The notes beneath the pieces were generated by a model, which was not told the origin of the DNA, did not search any database, and saw only the letters and a program-made list of their open reading frames with translations. Of a DNA stretch of 26,822 nt, positions 22,092-26,822 are shown piece after piece. Each line of letters starts with the position of its first letter. The stretch's first letter is position 1. Location: assembly GCA_029879945.1 (NCBI GenBank), contig JAOUPJ010000010.1:1-26822 (forward strand), written 5' to 3'. Origin of the DNA: Gammaproteobacteria bacterium (GTDB lineage: Bacteria > Pseudomonadota > Gammaproteobacteria > S012-40). A program made the translations under genes and the position numbers.

Positions 22092-23933
22092 ATGGCAAAA
22101 GTCGGCATTACCGAAACCGTTTTACGTGATGGGCACCAGTCGCTAATCGCCACGCGTATGCGCACTGAAGACATGCTCCCCATTTGCAAAAAGCTGGATG
22201 CGATTGGGTATTGGTCTTTGGAGATGTGGGGAGGCGCCACCTTCGACGCCTGTGTGCGCTTTCTAAAAGAAGATCCCTGGGAGCGGCTACGTGCACTGCG
22301 CGAGGCCCTGCCCAATACCCGATTGCAGATGTTGCTACGCGGGCAGAACCTTCTCGGCTACCGACACTATTCCGATGACGTGGTCGAAGCCTTTGTTAAG
22401 AAGTCTGCCGATAATGGTATTGATGTGTTTCGTATCTTTGACGCGCTTAATGATATGCGAAACATCGAAACGGCTGTGAAGGCCGTTAAAAAAACAGGCA
22501 AGCACGCCCAAGGGGCCATCTCGTATACCACGTCTCCCGTGCATACCGTGGATGCCTTTGTAAAAATGGGTAAGGAAATGGTGAATATGGGATGTGACTC
22601 CATTGCCATCAAGGACATGGCGGGTCTACTCACCCCTGCCGCCACCTCCCAACTGGTTACCAAACTGGTCAAAGGTTGTAAGGTGCCTATACAGATCCAC
22701 TCCCATGCCACAGCCGGGCTCTCTGCCATGTGTCAGTTAAAAGGGATCGAAGCAGGTGCTAGCTGTATCGACACCGCCATCTCGTCCTTTGCCGACGGGG
22801 CCAGTCATGCGGCAACAGAGTCCATGGTCGCCGCATTACGCGGCACCGATTACGATACGGGACTGGATTTGGAGGCCCTACAGGAGATCGGATTTTATTT
22901 CCGTGAAGTGCGTAAGAAGTATCATCAGTTTGAAAGCGAGTTCACCGGGCTGGATACACGTGTGCAGGTCAATCAAGTCCCTGGCGGTATGATTTCCAAT
23001 CTCACCAATCAGCTCAAAGAACAAGGTGAGTTGAAACGCATCAATGAAGTGCTGGATGAAATCCCCAAGGTACGTTCTGATCTGGGTTTTCCACCGCTAG
23101 TAACCCCTACCTCTCAGATTGTAGGCACCCAGGCGGTGATTAACGTGGTCACCGGCAGTCGCTACAAGACGATTACCAACGAAGTAAAGCTCTATCTGCA
23201 AGGCAAATACGGTCAGGCCCCAGGGCAAGTCAACGAGCTGATACGCCAACAGGCGGTAGGAAACGAGCCTGTCATAACGGTAAGACCCGCCGACCTGATT
23301 AAACCGGAGCTGAAAAACCTGCAGCAGGAAATTGGTGCGCAGGCCAAGTCCGAAGAAGATGTATTGACCTACGCCATGTTTCCAGACCTGGGCAGGAGCT
23401 TTCTGGAAGACCGGGAAAAAGGCACACTCAAACCTGAACCGCTGGAACCCGCGCCCGAAGAGAATGTGGAAATCTGCGGTCTCGCCCCCACCGAATTCAA
23501 TATCACCATGCACGGCGAAACCTACCACGTAAACATCACCGGTAGCGGTCATCGCTTTCAGGCGCAGCGACCTTTCTATCTGGTGGTGGACGGGGCCCCG
23601 GAAGAGGTGCTTGTGGAAACCATTGCCGAGGTCTCTGCCTTCCCCATGGCGGGCGTGCCTTCGGATGCCGTGATATCCCGCAGTGACCCTAAGGGCAGCA
23701 CGCGGCCTAAGGCCACCAAACCCGGTCACGTCACCACATCGATGCCCGGTGTGATTGTGGACGTGCTCGTTAAGGTGGGTGATATGGTCAGCGCCGGTGA
23801 CACCTTGTTTATCACCGAGGCCATGAAAATGGAAACCGAAGTACAGGCACCCGTAGGCGGTAAGGTCATTGCCGTTCACATTACCAAGGGTGATTCGGTT
23901 AACCCGGACGAAACGCTCATCGAAATCGAATAA
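22092..23933 (+). CDS. pycB: Carboxyltransferase with biotinyl domain, PycB / OadA type
   Basis: The 613-residue protein has an N-terminal TIM-barrel carboxyltransferase domain with RDGHQS (R12-D13...H15), the carboxylysine K174 in IAIKDMAGL and metal ligands H203 and H205 in IHSHATAGL. A conserved PYC_OADA region follows (VPGGMISNL, about residues 296-304). A biotin-attachment domain closes the protein, with K579 in EAMKMET. Alone the family includes the alpha subunit of sodium-pumping oxaloacetate decarboxylase. No oadB or oadG membrane subunit follows and a biotin carboxylase gene precedes, so anaplerotic pyruvate carboxylation is the better reading. A linker with KPEPLEPAPEE precedes the insert before the biotinyl domain. 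Confidence 0.87.
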   Translation: MAKVGITETVLRDGHQSLIATRMRTEDMLPICKKLDAIGYWSLEMWGGATFDACVRFLKEDPWERLRALREALPNTRLQMLLRGQNLLGYRHYSDDVVEAFVKKSADNGIDVFRIFDALNDMRNIETAVKAVKKTGKHAQGAISYTTSPVHTVDAFVKMGKEMVNMGCDSIAIKDMAGLLTPAATSQLVTKLVKGCKVPIQIHSHATAGLSAMCQLKGIEAGASCIDTAISSFADGASHAATESMVAALRGTDYDTGLDLEALQEIGFYFREVRKKYHQFESEFTGLDTRVQVNQVPGGMISNLTNQLKEQGELKRINEVLDEIPKVRSDLGFPPLVTPTSQIVGTQAVINVVTGSRYKTITNEVKLYLQGKYGQAPGQVNELIRQQAVGNEPVITVRPADLIKPELKNLQQEIGAQAKSEEDVLTYAMFPDLGRSFLEDREKGTLKPEPLEPAPEENVEICGLAPTEFNITMHGETYHVNITGSGHRFQAQRPFYLVVDGAPEEVLVETIAEVSAFPMAGVPSDAVISRSDPKGSTRPKATKPGHVTTSMPGVIVDVLVKVGDMVSAGDTLFITEAMKMETEVQAPVGGKVIAVHITKGDSVNPDETLIEIE

Positions 23934-23938
23934 TTTTT

Positions 23939-24517
23939 ATGCCACAACTTGTCCTGGCTTCTACCTCCAAGTATCGCAAAGGTTTATTGGATCGACTGGG
24001 TATCCCGTTTGATATGGTTTCACCCGGTGTGGATGAGACGCCTCAGGCGGATGAAACACCGACCGATCTTGCCCTTCGATTGGCGCGACAAAAGGCTTTG
24101 GCTGTGGCGGAGGACCACCCGGAGTCAGTGATTATTGGCAGTGACCAGGTGGCCAGTTTTGATGGAAAGTCTCTCAGTAAACCCCTCACACGAGATAAAG
24201 CCCTGGCCCAATTAAAAATGCTTTCAGGCAAGTCCGTTGAGTTTCATTCGGCATTGTGTGTCTACACTGCCTCGGCAGGCAAGGCGCAGGTGGAGCTGGA
24301 AACGACTATCGTCCATTTTAAAACGCTGACTGAGCAAGAAATCCTGAGCTATATCGAAAAAGAACCCTCGTTTGATTGTGTGGGTGCCTTTAAGTCCGAA
24401 AGCCTGGGGATTTGCCTGTGTGAACGCATCGAAAACAATGATCCCACCGCTTTGGTAGGACTCCCCCTTATTCGCCTCAGCCGTATGCTGAAACAGGCGG
24501 GAATTGATATCCTTTAA
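23939..24517 (+). CDS. maf: Maf-family nucleotide pyrophosphatase, YceF type
   Basis: Maf proteins hydrolyse non-canonical nucleoside triphosphates; the E. coli YceF branch prefers 7-methyl-GTP. The 192-residue protein shows the Maf start LVLASTSKYRKGLL, the core IIGSDQVASFDGK, the YceF-like phrase GAFKSESLGICLCERIEN and the ending TALVGLPLIRL. Similarity to YceF along its whole length is clear. The ATG lies 5 nt after the pycB stop with no Shine-Dalgarno sequence in between (AATTTTT), so translation may rely on coupling. In E. coli yceF is the direct divergent neighbour of yceD; here pycA-pycB lies between them. Confidence 0.9.
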   Translation: MPQLVLASTSKYRKGLLDRLGIPFDMVSPGVDETPQADETPTDLALRLARQKALAVAEDHPESVIIGSDQVASFDGKSLSKPLTRDKALAQLKMLSGKSVEFHSALCVYTASAGKAQVELETTIVHFKTLTEQEILSYIEKEPSFDCVGAFKSESLGICLCERIENNDPTALVGLPLIRLSRMLKQAGIDIL

Positions 24518-24622
24518 GTTAATACATAGCTACCAAAGCACCAATTCTTGCACTAGAATTCCCGCATTCTGGAACGAGGGGTTTGGACGTTGCCAGCCAA
24601 CTAAGTTCTTAACAAAGAGGTA

Positions 24623-25435
24623 ATGTGCTTGACCAAGAAAAATTCCACTTCAGCCAGTTGGTGGAACCAGAGTCATATCGAGCAACACCATGGCAAATTA
24701 TGGCGTATCGGCACCTTGTCTTTATTGGTTCGCTGTCTACCGAATGAATGGCAGATCGCGTATAGCCGAAAAAATGAATCCGAATCAGACCTATTTAAAT
24801 GGAACGTGAGTGATTCGGACCAGACACCAGAAAATTTTAAGGAACAGGCGCGCTATGTGTTTCATGAAACATCGGGGCTTGTTTCATTTTCACCCTTACT
24901 TGCCGACCGACCCATGATTTGTCGACCACGCACCCCCTTTAATCTCACCGCGGGTGAAGAAATCACTCTCTATGTGAGCACTCCCCTGTGGTTGGAAATC
25001 AGTGTGGGCAAGACCCAGAAAAAACTCACCGAGATCCCAATTCATCGTCCATCCGATACCTGGTTTGGTCCTACCACGCGTGAAGGCGAGTTGTGTTATG
25101 CCTCCAATACCGCAGCCAGGCTGATTCTGGAAGAGTTACCCCAACGGCCCCATCGAGCGGTGACGCCCGTGCTGATTCGCAACCTGGCAGATTCGGTTTT
25201 GTCCATTGAGAGGTTAAATGTGCCGGCACCCTTATTGCCGCTTGTGCAAGATGCCGATGGCCAAATGTGGACGCCCAAGGTCACGCTCACCCGTGAAAAG
25301 GACGGGGATATGGCAGGACTAAAAATCGACACCAAGGCGCCTAAGGAAGCAAGCGAAGCCAAGGTCTTGAGGAAACCTCGTATTAAGACCAGTAGCGGTG
25401 CCTTGATTCGCGCGTTCAACGCCGTTTTTGGCTAG
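24623..25435 (+). CDS. DUF432 family protein
   Basis: The protein is about 270 residues with no signal peptide or membrane span, mostly beta-rich sequence. Family-like phrases are HGKLWRIGTLSLLVRCLPNEWQ (first part), FSPLLADRPMICRP at about 91-104, ITLYVSTPLWLEI at about 115-127, and the segment RPSDTWFGPTTREGELCYAS at about 141-160. I recognise the DUF432 pattern, which often accompanies MscS channels and RimK-type genes. Function is unknown. The ATG at 24623 is only 2 nt from AGAGG; a TTG at 24629 (third codon) has the better 8-nt spacing and may be the real start. It precedes the channel gene by 20 nt in the same operon. Confidence 0.72.
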   Translation: MCLTKKNSTSASWWNQSHIEQHHGKLWRIGTLSLLVRCLPNEWQIAYSRKNESESDLFKWNVSDSDQTPENFKEQARYVFHETSGLVSFSPLLADRPMICRPRTPFNLTAGEEITLYVSTPLWLEISVGKTQKKLTEIPIHRPSDTWFGPTTREGELCYASNTAARLILEELPQRPHRAVTPVLIRNLADSVLSIERLNVPAPLLPLVQDADGQMWTPKVTLTREKDGDMAGLKIDTKAPKEASEAKVLRKPRIKTSSGALIRAFNAVFG

Positions 25436-25455
25436 TTCGACAGGAGCATGTATTC

Positions 25456-26334
25456 ATGATGGAATTGTGGAATGAACTCCTAACATTTTTTAGCAGCGAG
25501 AAACTCCTCGGCATCACGCGCATGATTTTGTTGCTGCTTATCGGTTATGCACTGGCGAAGCTGGTCAGCAGCAGCCTGGTCAAAATGATGAGTAAGCGCT
25601 CTGATCTGCACCAGGTCATGCTGGTCAAGCGGGGTAGTTACTATCTGATACTCTCTATATTCGCTATTTCAGCCCTACATCAGTTGGGGTTTGATCTGAG
25701 TGTATTACTGGGTGCTGCGGGTATACTCTCGGTAGCCCTGGGCTTTGCCTCGCAAACCTCCGCCTCCAATCTGATTAGCGGACTGTTTCTTATGGCGGAA
25801 CGCCCCTTTAGCGTTGGTGACGTGATCCGCGCTGGCACCACCACGGGTGAAGTCCTGTCGATTGATCTGTTGTCTGTTAAATTACGAACGTTTGACAATT
25901 TATTTGTACGTATCCCCAACGAAACGCTGATAAAATCGGACGTGACGACACTCACCCGTTTTCCCATCAGGCGAATAGATCTGCTTATTCGTGTATCCTT
26001 CAAAGAAAACTTGAAGCGCGTGAGAAAAGTGCTGGATGCTGTCGCCGACAATAACCCCCTGTGCCTTGAGGAGCCCAAACCGGTCTATATATTTAAGGGT
26101 TTTGGTGAATCTTCAATGGATATTCAATACTGTGTGTGGGCCAAAAAAGAGAATTATCTGGATCTCAAAAACCAGATCTACGAAGACATCATGCATGCCT
26201 TTGAAGAAGCGGAAATAGAAATTCCCTATCCGCACCGAACGTTCTACACTGAAAACCCTTTCTCGGTACCTTTTGCAGCGAAACAAGCGCCAGAAGGCCT
26301 CGAAAAAACAAATAATACGGAAACAAATGACTAA
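25456..26334 (+). CDS. MscS-family mechanosensitive channel
   Basis: The 292-residue inner-membrane protein would form a heptameric channel that opens on membrane tension. It has three hydrophobic segments: about 17-38, 60-78 and the pore-lining helix about 82-112 (VLLGAAGILSVALGFASQTS) with Gly/Ala packing. The MscS beta domain follows (ERPFSVGDVI, then GEVLSIDLLSVKLRTFDN and IRIPNE-like VRIPNETLI). The C-terminal alpha/beta domain ends in IEIPYPHRTFY. The last 30 residues are a polar tail. AGGAG precedes the ATG, where two Met codons lie in a row. It overlaps the next gene by 8 nt. Confidence 0.92.
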   Translation: MMELWNELLTFFSSEKLLGITRMILLLLIGYALAKLVSSSLVKMMSKRSDLHQVMLVKRGSYYLILSIFAISALHQLGFDLSVLLGAAGILSVALGFASQTSASNLISGLFLMAERPFSVGDVIRAGTTTGEVLSIDLLSVKLRTFDNLFVRIPNETLIKSDVTTLTRFPIRRIDLLIRVSFKENLKRVRKVLDAVADNNPLCLEEPKPVYIFKGFGESSMDIQYCVWAKKENYLDLKNQIYEDIMHAFEEAEIEIPYPHRTFYTENPFSVPFAAKQAPEGLEKTNNTETND

Positions 26335-26782
26335 TGCAATGTTAACTGTGGGTTGGTGTGAGTGGGTCAGTTTACCCGAACTGGGTCTTTCGGCCATTCA
26401 GGCAAAAGTGGATACCGGCGCAAAAACCTCATGCCTGCATGCCTTTCTGGTTGACCCGTTTAAAAAAGACGGCAAAACCTGGATTCGATTTGGCATGCAC
26501 CCCAATCAGAAAGATTTTCAAACTGAAGTCTATTGTGAGGCAGAAGTGATAGACGAGCGCGTGGTGACCGATTCAGGGGGACACCAGGAGACGCGATACG
26601 TGATTCTCACAACGCTCGTCATTGGCGGGCAACAATGGCCCATTGAGATGACTCTGACCAATCGGGACACCATGCGATTTCGCATGCTGCTGGGTAGAAC
26701 GTCTATGCTAAACCGAATCATTGTCAATCCCAGTGAGACCTATCTATTGGGCAATCGCACCGACAATCAGGAAGACGACTAA
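26327..26782 (+). CDS. RimK-associated ATP-dependent zinc-protease family protein
   Basis: The 151-residue protein belongs to the COG4067/Zn_protease (PF05618) family, which despite its name has a retropepsin-like active-site motif: D29-T30-G31 in AKVDTGAKTSCLHA. The second conserved segment is FRMLLGRTSMLN near the C-terminus. In pseudomonads the homologue next to rimK is called RimB and influences RimK-dependent modification of ribosomal protein S6. The ATG at 26327 lies inside the end of the MscS gene with GGAA just upstream; a second Met is at 26339. The stop overlaps the rimK start (TAATG). This order suggests joint production with RimK. Confidence 0.85.
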   Translation: MTNAMLTVGWCEWVSLPELGLSAIQAKVDTGAKTSCLHAFLVDPFKKDGKTWIRFGMHPNQKDFQTEVYCEAEVIDERVVTDSGGHQETRYVILTTLVIGGQQWPIEMTLTNRDTMRFRMLLGRTSMLNRIIVNPSETYLLGNRTDNQEDD

Positions 26783-26822
26783 TGCGAATTGCAATCCTTT
26801 CCCGAAATAAAAAACTCTACTC
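26782..26822 (+). CDS. rimK: RimK-type ATP-grasp ligase, 5' end only
   Basis: The last 41 nt open with ATG overlapping the upstream stop codon and encode MRIAILSRNKKLY, matching the conserved start of RimK proteins (MKIAILSR...LYS). RimK adds glutamate residues to the C-terminus of ribosomal protein S6. The rest lies outside the window, so identification depends on 13-14 residues plus the zinc-protease-family neighbour. Confidence 0.75.
   Translation, partial: MRIAILSRNKKLY

Noticed and set aside
23097..23879. 260-residue minus-strand frame opposite pycB
   Set aside because: It lies opposite the conserved carboxyltransferase and biotinyl domains, is rich in His, Gly and Phe in shadow fashion, and has no ribosome binding site.
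1..26822. CRISPR array, tRNA or rRNA genes
   Set aside because: No regularly spaced direct repeats, no cloverleaf with a recognisable TTCGA-type arm in context, and no rRNA-like sequence was found. The only repeats are the palindromic elements and short motifs listed.

Overview
The window looks like a gammaproteobacterial chromosome segment. The evidence is a divergently read fatty-acid cluster (yceD-rpmF-plsX-fabH-fabD-fabG-acpP-fabF), a YceF-type Maf protein, a LexA-controlled yebG with a near-consensus SOS box, YaiL-like DUF2058, and an mscS / RimK-associated protease / rimK group. I cannot name the genus. Gene order and codon use are compatible with a marine or sulfur-oxidising lineage, but nothing seen here decides it.

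Region 1 (about 1-6,700) is AT-rich accessory DNA. A decayed integrase fragment is joined to a truncated ABC-F ATPase gene, followed by an intact 211-residue tyrosine recombinase. On the minus strand lies a compact operon: a P-loop NTPase, then a PIN-GNAT-PUA-like fusion protein, then a stand-alone ASCH protein. A DUF6119/TIGR04141-type protein sits upstream on the same strand. A degenerate 20-nt motif occurs in opposite orientations near the two edges of this block (1085-1104 and 6228-6247). The NTPase / PIN-GNAT-PUA / ASCH operon is the best candidate in the window for an undescribed system, probably RNA-directed and possibly defensive. That role is inference from domains and context only.

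Region 2 (about 6,700-14,070) is a patchwork of single genes and small units separated by palindromic repeats. It holds an outer-membrane porin, a hipBA toxin-antitoxin pair, yebG with its SOS box, a class I methyltransferase, an unannotated-size 39-residue membrane peptide, DUF2058 and DUF1232-like genes, and a TPR protein fused to an SGNH-like domain. Two 49-nt palindromic elements bracket 10,114-12,081, and REP-like GGGCT hairpins lie beside the porin and beside fabF.

Region 3 (14,076-20,374, minus strand) is the type II fatty-acid synthesis operon with rpmF and yceD. A strong sigma70-type promoter lies only 9 nt from the yceD start codon, so the mRNA may be nearly leaderless. A terminator-like hairpin separates acpP from fabF.

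Region 4 (20,659-26,822, plus strand) starts with a two-subunit biotin enzyme (PycA-like biotin carboxylase and PycB/OadA-like carboxyltransferase with biotinyl domain). These most likely make oxaloacetate from pyruvate. They sit exactly between yceD and maf, which are divergent neighbours in E. coli. Then come maf, a DUF432 gene, an MscS-type channel, an ATP-dependent zinc-protease-family (DTG aspartic-protease-like) gene and the first 13-14 codons of rimK. The last three are joined by overlapping stop/start codons, suggesting coupled translation.
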